Part shown: piece after piece, positions 9,601 through 20,113 of the stretch
Numbering within the stretch: the stretch's first letter is position 1
Layout: every line of letters starts with the position of its first letter
From: Aphanomyces cochlioides
Lineage: Eukaryota > Oomycota > Saprolegniomycetes > Saprolegniales > Verrucalvaceae
Direction of reading: 5' to 3'
NCBI GenBank assembly: GCA_019828595.1
Contig: JAHQRK010000032.1
Span: forward strand, 620,001 to 684,000
Length of the DNA stretch: 64,000 nt
Notes under the pieces: generated by a model
Told to the model about the DNA's origin: nothing
The model's database searches: none
What the model saw: the letters and a program-made list of their open reading frames with translations, nothing else
Translations under genes and position numbers: made by a program

Positions 9601-11875
9601 AAACACAACCCAGCTGAGCAGCTACTAAGATGCATACACGTGTAAAGCTGCCGACTGAGACTGTGCCGCTCGTGCACACAACACCAGACTGGAGTGTCTT
9701 GAAAGTGCAAGTTCGAGATATTGTGGTATCAATTTGAAATGGCTTTGAGATCTCAATTGCACCGACAATGATAAAAGCTGAAACACTGCTGAGAGGGCCA
9801 CTAAGGCTCGACAAATAAGTTGTAAATGGAAGAAAGAGATCGTTCAAGACGTAAACCACCCAAGTGGATTCGCCTGCAAATAGCGCGATCTCAAGGATGG
9901 ACCGACGATTCCCAATGAGAGTTGCAACACCATGCACTTGGTTTAACTCGACAAGCGATGTGTTTAGTACGAGAATCGCAGTCATGCCACGCACAAATAG
10001 CAAAGGACGGCCAATCCAAACACAACCTACAACACGATTGAAGTAAAATAAATTTTGGACGTCGACATCGAAGCGTGAGAGAGCTCCAAATGCAATGAGA
10101 CTGAGGGCTAAACCAGACAAAACTGCATTTACATAGATAAAAAGCAGTCGAATGTAATTACAAGCAACACGAGGCAATTCCAAATGATTTGCTGGCAAAG
10201 GATGATAGCCATGCGGTCGAGATATGATCGTCATTGAGCCTTCGTCGCCTTCAAATACAAATACTTCTCTTTGGCCATCCACCCACTCCCAAATCGCCAC
10301 CCAGCCGAAAAATGACCAGGGATCTCCATCTGCAATCATCTCCTGAGTTAAAAGTACATCGGCATTGTCAGTTGTGTTTGTGGCCATTTGGATCATTTTC
10401 AAGTGGAGAGCCTGGACATCTTGAGTTACTTGGTCAATCAGACCAGACTGAGTCCATTTCGTTGTTCTATTCATGACTTGGAGAAGAAATTGAGAGCAAA
10501 GGATAGAAGTAGTGGCACAAGCCTCACATGTGGTCGAAATGTCGTTAGCTTGTAACTTTGTTGCTGAGATCGCAAAGGCGACTTCACGACTGGTCAGGTC
10601 GATGACATGAGGATCTTGAGACCCACAGTCGTCATAATATCCAAACGAATGCTGAACAAATGCTTGGGGAGGAGCCAACGGACAGAGTGGATTTCCTCCA
10701 TAATAGACAAACTCTTTGGATTGCCAGGCCAACGGCACAGCATCTACAGTTGTGGCACCATGGGGGCTATCTGAGTGGTATGGGAATTCAAAAGACGTGT
10801 CAAACGCTGTAAAAAATGCAAGAAGTGACAACGGAGTCTGGACGGATCGGAGGTCGATGGATACGTACGGCCCCAGCTTTGATCGGATGAGATCAATGCC
10901 TGGTGTTTCTGTGTTTCCATTGTAAATATCTTTGTCCCAATCCAATCCAAGTTCATTTGGATGGAATGGCGAGTCACGAACGAGGCTACATAACATACTT
11001 TGACACACAAGCAAGTCTGTTATAAGACCAGGATATGCCCATGAAGTTGTCCACGCTGATAAGCCGCGACTGATATCAGCTATGGAGGCGATTTTTATCC
11101 GCTGCTCGACTCCGAGTGCATTAACGAGGACAATGGAGTCATCAAAGCTTTCTTGAACAAAATTTTGAATTTGGCCTGTCCATGATGTAAGATTGTGTCT
11201 CTGCCACGACAATAATTCGTCTTGTATAGATAGCGTAGTTGCTAATGAATGTAGCCACTCGTGCCCAGCAGGGGTTGTGTTCACAGCGTTGAAGATAGCA
11301 TTGTGAAGGAGAAAAATATTTTGCTGAGCGGACCAGTCTAGTGAATTACGCAAAAGAGTTTCCAGGTACACTGCTGCGTTCTGTGCGTCGTGGATACGAC
11401 ATCGAGCTTGGCGTTTTGCAGTATGAGCCATTTCCCATCGGCGTTGAAGGTCTACCCAGCAATATGGCGTATTCATGGCTAGGTTAATTTGAAACGAGTT
11501 GGCTCGCAGTATTTCAATAGCTTGGTGAGGTGGAAATGGTCGAAGGAGGAGACGTCGCGCAGCTGTCCGTCGCATGTCGATAAACGTTGTCGCGCTCGAG
11601 TATTTCTTTTCGTAACTCGCACCAATAATTGAGAATGGTCCCGACTCGTAGTCGACAATCAACTTGGCGTTGAAGACATCGCTGATAAACGTTTGTGTTC
11701 CAGTCGTATTGAATCCTCGCCACCACAAATCATTCTCCAAATGTGGGTGAATCAAGCCGAGATACCACCAGCTGCACACATTTGTGAAGACGAGGTACAG
11801 GATGCCAAAGAGAGTCCATGGAGATCGCGAGCGAGATAATTGATCGAGGCTTGGGCCAGATGGCTGAATTCGCAT
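6674..11875 (-). CDS. Giant polytopic membrane protein with internally duplicated ectodomain (intact copy C)
   Basis: One uninterrupted exon of 1733 residues. The frame is open upstream to 11908 but only through a GTG; the first ATG is at 11875 (MRIQPSGPSLDQL). Half 1 has a membrane segment at about 20-40, an ectodomain to about 575 (motifs NDLWWRGFN, YCWVDLQRRWE, QNAAVYLE, GGNPLCP, HSFGYYDDCGSQDPH, ADGDPWSFFGW) and a membrane cluster at about 575-840 (FNRVVGCVWIGRPLLF, AGESTWVVYVLND). Half 2 repeats the plan from about 870: MTNDFWWASFDLNN, YCFVDFGKTWE, NGAVYLE, GGDPMCPE, FNRVAGLVWLGRPLVF, AGEATWLAYILND, ending HALPLPE. The two halves align end to end, so the gene arose by internal tandem duplication. 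Asn-X-Ser/Thr sites and cysteines in the loops fit a surface location. I know no described family or function. Confidence 0.9.
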   Translation of the reverse strand: MRIQPSGPSLDQLSRSRSPWTLFGILYLVFTNVCSWWYLGLIHPHLENDLWWRGFNTTGTQTFISDVFNAKLIVDYESGPFSIIGASYEKKYSSATTFIDMRRTAARRLLLRPFPPHQAIEILRANSFQINLAMNTPYCWVDLQRRWEMAHTAKRQARCRIHDAQNAAVYLETLLRNSLDWSAQQNIFLLHNAIFNAVNTTPAGHEWLHSLATTLSIQDELLSWQRHNLTSWTGQIQNFVQESFDDSIVLVNALGVEQRIKIASIADISRGLSAWTTSWAYPGLITDLLVCQSMLCSLVRDSPFHPNELGLDWDKDIYNGNTETPGIDLIRSKLGPYVSIDLRSVQTPLSLLAFFTAFDTSFEFPYHSDSPHGATTVDAVPLAWQSKEFVYYGGNPLCPLAPPQAFVQHSFGYYDDCGSQDPHVIDLTSREVAFAISATKLQANDISTTCEACATTSILCSQFLLQVMNRTTKWTQSGLIDQVTQDVQALHLKMIQMATNTTDNADVLLTQEMIADGDPWSFFGWVAIWEWVDGQREVFVFEGDEGSMTIISRPHGYHPLPANHLELPRVACNYIRLLFIYVNAVLSGLALSLIAFGALSRFDVDVQNLFYFNRVVGCVWIGRPLLFVRGMTAILVLNTSLVELNQVHGVATLIGNRRSILEIALFAGESTWVVYVLNDLFLPFTTYLSSLSGPLSSVSAFIIVGAIEISKPFQIDTTISRTCTFKTLQSGVVCTSGTVSVGSFTRVCILVAAQLGCVFISHAISRVINRCLKYPHRPPETTQHIAIPAAADAYFRTVRGPTYNLDNVACVMSGIIPAFGYVLDVKLWILLETAMSKRASGVVKRGAIGTNQAFVGIISTPSPKRIQRVWSALGFVYICLSITSSYTFLRLTEATMTNDFWWASFDLNNTQAFLCNWFNTQLSIYSDGNTLHLNDLGRALLVPTQNTTDSNIHVAPGYVYLIQDEINSLPNVISALRNMNGCDVPWIFTAYCFVDFGKTWELASSRARQARCRQRYATNGAVYLEPIFRNNRQFSICWGKAWEIAILAALRESNAGIAWLNKTLSAQLSIGDEIMFWQDHGIISYTTQWQNFKLLGLIENLDIINALGSTYPLTLKKTNGTLQLSKQTSYKMYWGLAGDLTAISSNESTLYNCSLVRQARNFAFQNVSIENQLMANLTLQAPLSMGMTLLRAKLGPFGSIDMYRVPMPMSLLELYQNLIKTLAVLLATSLDAQLEFWPLYKSVIVSPKPTEWDGVSFWGGDPMCPEQASPQLQGQVFFSSQGSCAVNIFESIVLEPEASFYALIATGIVFNLTEITSIKATCNRAPRLDTCFNSMNAMKSFIEHHITSQDEMKAIYATAQHIRALDVHVQLFQYISRDNLPISLSTPGLFDDTDFEFFAWVMLFEWVRGLREVVTFQGDIGSLTLLSTRYSLMMTPAEGIEVPLNLALYVHHLVQYFTIVLLCVAIIVLLYFIHSRGYIQGLNLFSFNRVAGLVWLGRPLVFVRGVTAIILLSTASLELRRLHAGLVALLDAPPVDTIKTIFSAGEATWLAYILNDVFSLITQEYTSYSFKSSLLLWGAAAVLSFLSPVNHSVDIGRVCTVEAVDSQCVCRSGVVRIGNSERFVGLILYAIASCLLCYAFERIRLRQIKPHDESTSLFLYAAARYQFRRDGWEYMGVYFMDRASAVLNGILSLTLKGHHYVFDVKTWRFYIYPVEAPYSGQPNHLRHALPLPE

Positions 11876-12104
11876 GTTCGCCGCTGGTGTGATAAAGATT
11901 GAAACCACTCGTAAAGCGAAACTGCAATGACCATTCCAATACAGCTAAAACTGGTCAAAGTCTATCAGAACGAGAGGATTTATAACTATGTCAGACTCAC
12001 TTGCAGTCATCGTCTCAGTATCTTCCTGAAAGTCTTCATCTCATTTTCACTTGTTTCTTGTGCTTTGCATGACTTTGGAATCCGACAATCAAACCCTAAA
12101 CAAG

Positions 12105-12254
12105 GATCGAGCGTCCGCTGTGCTCAATGGCCTTCTCTCTTTTACTGTTCGTGGTTCCAATTATATTTTTGATGGAAAGACATGGCGGCTAATTATCAAC
12201 GCCGTCCAAGCCGCATGCCTTGATGAGTTACTGTATCTATGCCACGCCTTGTGA
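12105..12254 (+). pseudogene. Pseudogene D: C-terminal fragment of membrane family
   Basis: The frame DRASAVLNGLLSFTVRG, then YIFDGKTWRL, matches the last about 50 residues of copies C, F, G and H (DRASAVLNGILSL, YVFDxKTWR, ending RHALPLPE). Here the end has drifted to CHAL. The fragment is on the plus strand, opposite to neighbour C, and nothing upstream in frame continues the match. It shows that another copy once lay in this interval in the other orientation. Confidence 0.8.
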
Positions 12255-12290
12255 TTACCAGAGTAAGATATAATGAGCTGCGAGGGTTAT

Positions 12291-13148
12291 TTAGGCCTCT
12301 TGATCTAGTCGCATGCATTTTTGAGGTCGGTGGCATGGAGATGATGGCATTTTGAGTGGTCTTTTGGAACGTGCCATGCAGTTGTTGCACTTACAAAGGA
12401 CATCTTGGAGAAAAAACTCGACCTGCCGCTGGTTGTTTTGCTTGGCAGCCTGTTTGGCCTCCGCCACACAACCTCCCAGGCGGTGCTTGGCCAGAAATAA
12501 AGCGACATCGACATGTCCAGCCGCCGTCGCATCTTTCAACGCACTATTGGAACATCCTTCAGGCCGATTGGCCTGCAGAAACGTCACAATCCTCAAATGA
12601 CCGTGACGTGCAGCGCCGTCCATTGCCTCGGTCGTGCATGTCAAGCCCATGTTGTGCAAGTAGATGAGAACATCCAAACGATTGAAAGTCGCCGCACCAT
12701 CCATGGCATTCGACGTCACACAATCCAGTGCTTCTTCTTCACTCGCTTCGTTCTCAACATTGTCGAAAATCCACTCGATCGCATTGATTGAGCCGCCCAA
12801 TGCTGCAAAGTCCACAAGATGCTTGAATGAAAAGCCATTCACGTGAACGTCTAGATATTCCAAGGCCTGGATCCATCCTGCAAACGCAGCATGCTGCGCA
12901 AGAAGTGGCACCATACAGTCAAACGTGGCACAGAGCGACGATAGCCGCTTCAAGCCGTGCATTGCGTACCAAGGAGACATGAGTTGATCAAGCTGGATAA
13001 GAAAATCATGGGTGGCTTCGATTGACGTCTTCTGAGCAAGTATTTTGGTCGTGGCAAAGTTTAAAAACGGCAGCGCATGGCCGGGAATTCCCTGCTGGAA
13101 GGCAGTGATACGAGGCAAGAGGAATATGAGCTCGTGTTCGACCGGCAT
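12291..13148 (-). CDS. Ankyrin-repeat protein, oomycete type
   Basis: Single exon, 285 residues from ATG at 13148 (MPVEHELIFLLPRITAF); an upstream TTG at 13169 is not needed. The C-terminal half has about three degenerate ankyrin-like repeats (AMDGAARHGHLRIVTFLQ, NRPEGC, DATAAGHVDVALFLAKHRLGGC). This ends-with-Cys repeat style is common in the large ankyrin families of Saprolegniales (family knowledge, not searched). It probably acts as a protein-binding scaffold; partner unknown. The tail has CKCNNC and is basic. Its stop lies 37 bases from pseudogene D. No transmembrane segment or catalytic domain is seen. Confidence 0.8.
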   Translation of the reverse strand: MPVEHELIFLLPRITAFQQGIPGHALPFLNFATTKILAQKTSIEATHDFLIQLDQLMSPWYAMHGLKRLSSLCATFDCMVPLLAQHAAFAGWIQALEYLDVHVNGFSFKHLVDFAALGGSINAIEWIFDNVENEASEEEALDCVTSNAMDGAATFNRLDVLIYLHNMGLTCTTEAMDGAARHGHLRIVTFLQANRPEGCSNSALKDATAAGHVDVALFLAKHRLGGCVAEAKQAAKQNNQRQVEFFLQDVLCKCNNCMARSKRPLKMPSSPCHRPQKCMRLDQEA

Positions 13149-13631
13149 CCGTTTACTCTGTGGGGTCAAATGAAAGATGACTGGTCAAACCCATCACAAT
13201 GGAAGAAAAATCGTGCGACGAGGGGGAATAGTCGAGATAGAACTTGACTTGCAGCAGCTCTAAATCCGATCGACAGGCCAACAGATCTACGTCTAGTGTC
13301 GGGACTTGTGCCTCGTTGACGACAAGGTAATGCCAGAGAAATTGCTATCTTCAGCTCTTTGCCTGATAATTTAGACTCAAACCAAGATATCCCTTGATCC
13401 AAAATGGATCGTCACTGTCGAGGAGCTGCCAGGAATACACCAAACCACGTAAATCCCCTTCTTTGCTACAGATTTGCCATATTCATCAGGCAACCCTCAG
13501 ACTGAACGGAGATGCCGTGAACCTGAGTTCATTTTCATGGCTTGATAAAACCCCTTCAACCCCAAGAAGCTCAACACCGAAGTTTTAAACCCCTGTTTAT
13601 TAAACCCCTACACCCCTATTTCCTCGACCAC
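13149..13631. other. Intergenic divergent promoter region
   Basis: 483 bases between two divergent starts (ankyrin, minus; Nudix, plus). No convincing frame. Telomere-like AAACCCC repeats lie at its right end (listed separately). Confidence 0.5.
13586..13620 (+). promoter_or_regulatory. Telomere-like AAACCCC(TA) motifs upstream of Nudix gene
   Basis: TAAACCCCTG, TTAAACCCCTACACCCC and a further ACCCC lie 12-46 bases before the Nudix ATG. Similar motifs occur near the PAQR2 and ACBP starts and as AAACCCTAAAC at about 12091. In plants such telo-boxes sit in promoters; a promoter role here is inference. Confidence 0.4.
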
Positions 13632-14649
13632 ATGAGTGGGAATGTGCGGGAAGCGGCATGCGTCGTCGTGTTCAACCATCTCGAGCAGATTCTGTTCGTA
13701 AAGCGGCCGAAATCGTCGAAAGCATGGGCGAATGTAATGGTATTCCCTGGGGGAAAGGTATCTAGTCTATGTGTTTGGATCCAATGAAGTCTATGGACTA
13801 GGTTGACGCCAGCGACGACAATGGACATCCATCGCCACTCCCACACGTCCCGATTCGGTTGCCTCTCGATATTATTGTCCATAAAGTCATGGAAAGTTTG
13901 TAGGTTCTTGAATGCTGCGATCCGCGAACTGTTTGAAGAAGTGGATGTCGCTCTCACAACTCCGTCACTTTATGGGAACTTGACACAAGAAGAACGGCGT
14001 CAGTGGCGCAAGAAGATCGTCCAAGGAGAAACCCGCTTTGATGAGTTCACAAGATCCTTGCAGTGCACTCTTCGTCATGAAGCACTTGTTCCTTTCCACC
14101 AGGTCATCACACCGGTTGGATCGCCCCATCGGTTTGATACATGGTTCTTCCTCACACAAATCTCACAAGCTGCCGCTGCCCAAGTTAGTCTTCCTTCTGC
14201 GTCTTGTCGTTTATGCCGCCTGTAGGTTGAAACCGATGGTTTGGAACTGGAAGAATTGCTCTGGCTCACGCCTAAAGATGCGCTTGATGGATATGCTGCT
14301 GGAAACTTCGTGTTTGCAACCCCCCAGTTCTACCTCTTGCACCACTTGCGACAGTTTGATTCCTGGAATCATTTACTGTCTACTGCAAAGGCACAAGCAA
14401 AGACTCCGCAGCCATCAGTGCTCCCTCAGCGCATTCCACCATCCGTACCATTTGTCCTCTGTTGCTGTCGTTCTCATTGAGATCTAGGCTGAATTTCCTG
14501 GAACTTTGACCGCATTTCCTGGCGATCCACTATACGAGCCAAGAATTGCGTCTCCTTTTCTCCACCGCGTCTATCTCCATCCAACTGATCCTGCTCAAAG
14601 CTCAGTCCATCTGCCGCCTGTCGTTCCATCTCCATCGCGCGTCAAATAG
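13632..14649 (+). CDS. NUDT19-like Nudix hydrolase
   Basis: Five exons: 13632-13757, 13802-13857, 13904-14183, 14226-14444 and 14488-14649, separated by 42-46-nt GT/AG introns. Joined they give 843 nt, 280 residues. The N-terminus AACVVVFNHLEQILFVKR leads to VMVFPGGK and VDASDDNGHP, and the Nudix helix is AAIRELFEEVDV, i.e. the REUxEE core with Asp in place of the usual final Gly. The Nudix insertion between PGG and REL and the later FDTWFFL and FATPQFYLL segments fit the NUDT19/RP2 subfamily, whose animal members hydrolyse CoA and acyl-CoA in peroxisomes. The C-terminus is ...SPSRVK; there is no clear SKL-type peroxisomal signal. Confidence 0.85.
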
Positions 14650-15243
14650 AAAATCCATCTTCAATGCAAAATAGTGGATTTTCATTCGTCTATTTTTCAC
14701 CAATCAAATAAAAAATAAAATTGTCGGAAAATGTCGTAATTTCCTCGAGCTCACGAAGTGCAGTGCGAAACAATTCAACAGGTTTAGTTTCGCCAAAGCC
14801 ATCATCAATTTTCCTTACATCTGAAATATGTTTTCTTTCACGTCCTTGATGCAGAATACCACCAGTGTTCCCACTCATGGTAGCAAGAATGTTCCAGTTT
14901 AAGGTTAAAATCAATTTTTAAATAACAAGAGTTGATATTTTTGTTTGTTCCAGTGAATGCCTCCCGATCGCGGCTTTGATTCCCCAAGATACACGAATAT
15001 TCCTGTCAGTTTTTCGTGACGATAAATAGCTCAGCGCATGCACTTCTATCTGCTCATTGTAATTTTCAGCAAGTGTCTGTGGCTCTTGAGAACCTCGAAA
15101 AAATATATTAAATGCAGTTTACTTAAATGATAATTTGGAAAAATTACTTTATATAATCGAAAAGTTTTCAATTAAGTATTCTCGCCTTGTGGTTGGCTGT
15201 TGGACTCTCGTGGTGCATTTGCACAAAACGTTTTGCCGCGATC
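14650..15243. other. Intergenic region with a doubtful small minus-strand frame
   Basis: Mostly AT-rich. A minus-strand frame of 62 codons from ATG at 14878 to 14690 (MSGNTGGILHQ, then TALRELEEI) looks mildly protein-like but has no recognised relative. The rest should contain the NOC2 promoter. Confidence 0.3.
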
Positions 15244-17366
15244 ATGGGATCCCAAAAGAAGAAGGCGATCAAGTTCATCAAGAAAGGCAATCTCAAGCAC
15301 AAGATTGCCAAGCGCAATGAGAAGAAGCGCTTCAATGCCAAGAAGGACAAGAAACGCGCAGCGGAAAAGTCAACTCCGGCCAAGAAAAACGCTCCCGTGA
15401 CAACAAAAGCGGACGAAAACGATGAAGGCGACATGTTGGACGACATGGACGTCGATGACTTTCTCAACGCAGATTTTCTTGACTCAGACGCAGAAGACAA
15501 TGAACAAGATGATGATGTAGAGCAAAACGACGATGACGACAACGACGACAGTGATGATGATAGCGACAATGACAACGACGACGATGAAGACAAGGAAGAT
15601 GAAGGTGAATCGTCAGAAGAAGAAGACGAAAGCGCTCTTGACCCTCGATACATGTCAGCTATCCCAGATGAAGCTATTGAGGAAGCTTCGGACGAAGAAG
15701 AGAACGCGCCACAAGATGAAGATAGGTCTCGCAAGGAGCTCACCATGGACAAGCTCAAATCAATTGAGAAACACTGTGCAGAGGCCAAGACGATCAAAGC
15801 CCTTCGTCCATTGCTTCAAATCTTCTCAGATGCATGCCGATCGTCCGATTCCACGAGCAAAGCACCAAAGAACACCCCATACGACATTCGCAGTAGTGCG
15901 GTGTACAACCAACTCATGGTTGCCGTGTTCAAGCAGACAAAAGTCACATGGTCGGCCTACTGTGGTGCTGAAGGTCCAGTGGATGCCAAGAAATGGGGAA
16001 AGATTTCTCTCATGGTGCGTCGCTTCTTTGCCTGCTGCGTCTACCTCATTGAAGAAACCACGTCTGAAGACATTCACCGCTTTGTCTTGCGAAATTTTAA
16101 CGCGTACCTTCGGTTTGCCGCTCCATGCGTCAAAACGTCTCGAAAATTGCTCAAGTGCTTCGTCCACATTTGGGGCAAGTCGCTTGATACCCACGTGTGC
16201 ATGTTGGCCTTTGTCCGCGTCCGTGAACTTGCCACGTTGGTGCCATTCCCCTTCTTGGAAACGTGCTTGAAGGCGCTCTATGTGAGCTACATGCGCAACG
16301 TCAAGTTTACCAACGGCGTCAACTTCCAACATCACATCGTCATGGGCAATTGTATGGTCGAACTCTACGGCATTGACTTGGTCTCGTCGTATCAACACGT
16401 CTTCGTCTACATCCGACAGCTCGCCGTCATGATCCGCAAGGCCATTGCCGCGCCATCTGCTGAAACTCTCAAAGGCATTCTCACTTGGCGGTTTGTCAAC
16501 TGCCTCAAAGTCTGGGCGGCTGTCGTCGCTGCTTACCCAGCGTTGAAGGCTCTCGTGTATCCCCTGACGCAGCTCACGTTGGCCACGATCCGTCTTGCAT
16601 CCACTGCACGGTATGTTTGTTTCTCTTTTGATTCATTTGACGACGTTCACATTGTAGATATTTGCCTCTCAAGCTTCAATGTATCAAAGTTCTGCAACAG
16701 ATTTCCCTGTCGACTAACACATTCATCCCGACGACACCAGTGCTGATTGAAATCCTTCAATCCAACTACGTGACGCAGAAGAAGCGCACGGTCAAAGAAA
16801 CGGAACTTGTCGAAGTTGATCTCTTGGTCAAGTTGTCGAAATCGGCTTTGGACTCACGCCGTGTACGAGACATGGTCGTGTCCAAAGTGTTTGATTTGCT
16901 CCAGAAGGAATGCGATATTCAAAAGTTTTCCATCGCATTTCCTGAATTCGGCGTGCCGCTCCACCTCGCGCTGTCAAAGTTTGCCTCGACGACGCCAGTT
17001 CCACAATGGAAGAAGCTCGCCAAGGGCTTGTGCCAACAGATTGAAACGCGCAGCGAATGGATCCGCAACAAACGCATGACGTCCGACATTGCGCCCAAGG
17101 ATATGAGTGAAATCGAAGCTTTCTTGGCTCAAGAGCGCAAGACGGCGGCTGCTCAAATGATGGAGAAGGAAAAGAAGCAACAAGCCGACAAAGCCGCGCA
17201 GTATGCCAAGACGACTCCAATTGACGAGAAATCCAAAGGCAACAATGATGGCGACGACGATGACGAAGAAGATGAAGATGACGATGAAGAAACCGAAGCA
17301 GCTCCACTCGGTAGTGTCGATGACGAAGATCAAGTCGAAGACATGGTCTGGTCGGATGACGAATGA
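15244..17366 (+). CDS. NOC2: Nucleolar complex protein 2 (NOC2 family)
   Basis: Two exons, 15244-16610 and 16658-17366, with a 47-nt intron (GTATGT...TTGTAG). The product is 691 residues, close to the family's usual 700-750. A very basic N-terminus (MGSQKKKAIKFIKKGNL) is followed by a long Asp/Glu tract at about 60-150. The Noc2 domain then carries YNQLMVAVFKQTKVTW, YLRFAAPCVKTSRKLLK and TNGVNFQHHIVMGN. The C-terminal tail is again acidic. In yeast and animals NOC2 pairs with NOC1/NOC3 in the nucleolus to move pre-60S ribosomal particles to the nucleoplasm. The frame is also open 5' of the ATG, but the ATG matches the conserved lysine-rich start. Confidence 0.93.
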
Positions 17367-17833
17367 TATATATAAGAAAGACCATAACAAGAGAGAGTAT
17401 ATACATCGAACAACGCAACGACGTCAATCTACGTGCGTGAACTTGCTCGTCATTAGTGCAGAAGGGATGCAATGTGCAGTGTAGGATCGATGTCAAAGGA
17501 GCGTTTCATGCAGTAACTGGGATTGAAACGGCCTCAATATGCACTTTTGACTTTATACTTGAATTTTGTATACTTTACTCTCACGTAATACCTTAAACCG
17601 AGGGAAGTCAGTTCGACCACTCAACCCTATCCATTTACTAAGCTTTTCCTAATTAAACTTTCACAACTACAATCTTATTGATAAATTTGAAATATACGAT
17701 GTAAGGTTAGCTACAATTTTTGAAAATCCGCATATGGGAGGTTCCACGAACCTGCTTAGAATTGGAAAAGCATTCTCTCTGAAAGGGGCAGCAACTTTCC
17801 ACCGACCACTTCCCCATTTCTCCCTCCTCCCAG
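17367..17833. other. Intergenic, no feature seen
   Basis: 467 bases holding the 3' UTR of NOC2 and the promoter of the next plus-strand gene; only short antisense frames. Confidence 0.5.
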
Positions 17834-19720
17834 ATGGCCGGCGAAGAACAGTCAAGCAAGAGTCATGAGCGAGTAAGAGAACGTGCGTGTACGATGGACA
17901 TGACTTGTCGCTCTAGCTTCACTTGAAGATCCAGCCAGGACCACCCAAGTTCCCATTCAAAGGCCACCCGTTTGAAATTACGGTCTACTTGGTCGATGAC
18001 TCGGAGCATCTCAAGACAGGGTACGCTCTCTCTCCCGGTGCCTTGACGATGAAATGAATGGACTAGGCTCGTTATGCCCCTCCAGATCGACTTGCTTGTT
18101 GGCGACAAGGCCATTTCGAGCGACAAACCTCTCGTTAAGCTCGATCCATCCACGAAACCTCTCATCAATGGTGACGGCATGTGCAGACTGATGCTCTCGA
18201 TCGAAGAAACCTCGATGCAACACGGCAATAAGAAATTCCAGTTCCTACTCACACCGCTTGGAGACTTTGAAGTCGCGCCTATCATGTCGACGGATATGAC
18301 GTGCATCACACATCGACTCATGATTCAAGAAGAATTGCCTGAGCTCTGGTACAAGGACGAAGGTGGTCGTGACAAGTGCATGAACCTCCCCGTGCATTTA
18401 GTCGACGCGACAAACCAACCAGTTCCACGTGCGGTTCCTCTTCGCGTGACTCTTCTCTACGAAAGCGAACACCCTGTGCTCAAGCAAGACATCCTTAAAC
18501 TCTCGCCTGACTCTCAGCGTCTCATTGACAGTCATGGCCAAGCGTTGCTGAAACTGCGCATTGAAGATGTGAGCAAGAATCATCAGGGTCAAGCTTTCAG
18601 GCTTAAAGTCGAACCTGACACAGCGCAATCTCCACTCTTCTTTGACGTTGCGCCAGACTGGAGTACGCCAATTTCCGTCCGATCGAAACGCAACAAGCGC
18701 CGTGGTGGACCAACTCCTTCGCCTCATGTGATAGCCTCGTCGTCGTCTGGCATTGATCCTCTTGACTCGCCGCGGGAGGGCGAAGATCCACGACCGGTAA
18801 AACGTACAATTTCTCCATCCACGGCATCTGGACCACTCCATCCGAGCATGGAAAGCATCTTGCGATGGACGTCGTCTGTGGTTCAAGGCCTTCAACAGCT
18901 CGAATGGCAGCCTATCGGATATGAAACCCGTCTTGACGGCGGCATCGACAAGGAGCGACCAATCTACCGCTGTCCTGCTTGTTGGCGGTACAAAGATGTG
19001 ATGACGATGGACACACAACAACACGAAGGCAAATGCTTAATTGCGAACGTTCTCCTCACTTATGCCACCGACACGATGGGCCATCTCGACACTCTGCTCA
19101 AGATGACGGAAAAGATGCAGTCATCCATGCCTTCCACGTCGACCGCGCCAAATCCTGGCGCTTCCATGGGTCCACCTACGCTCACTCGTGGTATCACCGA
19201 CATGGTCAACAGTCTTGAAGTGCCGCCGACGCTCTTTCGTGGCGCCTCTGGTGGTCTCTCTGAGTTCATGATGGGAGACGATCACCACCATAACTCGAGC
19301 TTCATGCAGCAGACAGAGGCGATTGTCCAGGCCATTGAACGTCAAGTGTTCTTTGTCGTTGCGCGTATGTTTCCAGTCGGTCAGAGCGCGTATGCAGGCT
19401 TTCCAGCGTTTGACCATTCGCTCACGCTGCTTGGCTTCTACCAAGAAGGTCAAGGAAATGGCGCTGGCAGCGCGACGCAGATCAATTTCGTCCCGATCAA
19501 TGATGTGCACGGGTTAACTCAATACGAAGTGATGCAATGCCAGCAGCTAGTGCGCCGTGAACTCAAAGACAACAGCGATGCTGTCAAGCGCATCGATCGG
19601 GACGGCAACAATGACCTTGACAAGCTCAAGGAGAATGCGCTCATCTACTACTGGAGCTCCACCGCGAAGGCGTCACAGCCGCCGTCGACGTCGTCCGTAC
19701 GGAGTAATTGGAATGTTTAA
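17834..19720 (+). CDS. Conserved protein of unknown function with possible zinc motif
   Basis: Three exons: 17834-17872, 17917-18020 and 18067-19720 (introns 44 and 46 nt), 598 residues from MAGEEQSSKSHER. Residues 14-250 form two beta-rich repeats with matching phrasing (HLKIQPGPPKFPFKGHPF then PVHLVDATNQPVPR; LVKLDPSTKPLINGDG against LKLSPDSQRLIDSHGQ), so this part appears duplicated. A basic, Ser/Pro-rich linker follows (RSKRNKRRGG). Then comes YRCPACWRYKD with a downstream His and Cys, a plausible CxxC-H-C zinc site, and a helical C-terminal half. No signal peptide or membrane segment. I do not recognise the family; a nuclear role is only suggested by the basic linker. Confidence 0.8.
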
Positions 19721-20113
19721 TCTGTGGTGTCAATTTTTTACTACATTTCAGTAGAGATTTCTATTTCGCTTTGATATGTATCTATATCACTTGAAATTTA
19801 TATAGCACAGACAAGGCTATTTTATATTGAGCTGTATCTACAAGTTTTAATCGACAGCTTTGTCCAATTGAATTGTCCAAACAAGAGACGGGACAAAATA
19901 TTTTGGCGCGCATCTGTACTATCTATATCATCGACATGGGATTGCTGTTACTATTTCGTGTGGTAATCTGAGTTTTGACTGGATACATAACTAGACTAAA
20001 TAAAATATTATTATGAGGATAGTATACAAATACAAAGATAATAAAATAAATTTTCGTGCAGACGATTGCACTGATCATTGGACAAAGCTCCATTAGCTGA
20101 AGGCCGACGAATT
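19721..20113. other. Intergenic, AT-rich, no feature seen
   Basis: 393 bases between two plus-strand genes; expected 3' UTR and promoter sequence only. Confidence 0.5.

Noticed and set aside
13166..13402. 78-codon minus-strand frame before the ankyrin gene
   Set aside because: No ankyrin features, and it ends at the presumed promoter; no splice joins it convincingly to the ankyrin frame.
13616..13957. 113-codon minus-strand frame opposite the Nudix gene
   Set aside because: The plus strand gives a complete five-exon Nudix protein across the same bases.
15168..15797. 209-codon Ser/Leu-rich minus-strand frame opposite NOC2
   Set aside because: It is the antisense of the Asp/Glu/Lys tract in NOC2; the composition follows from the complementary codons.
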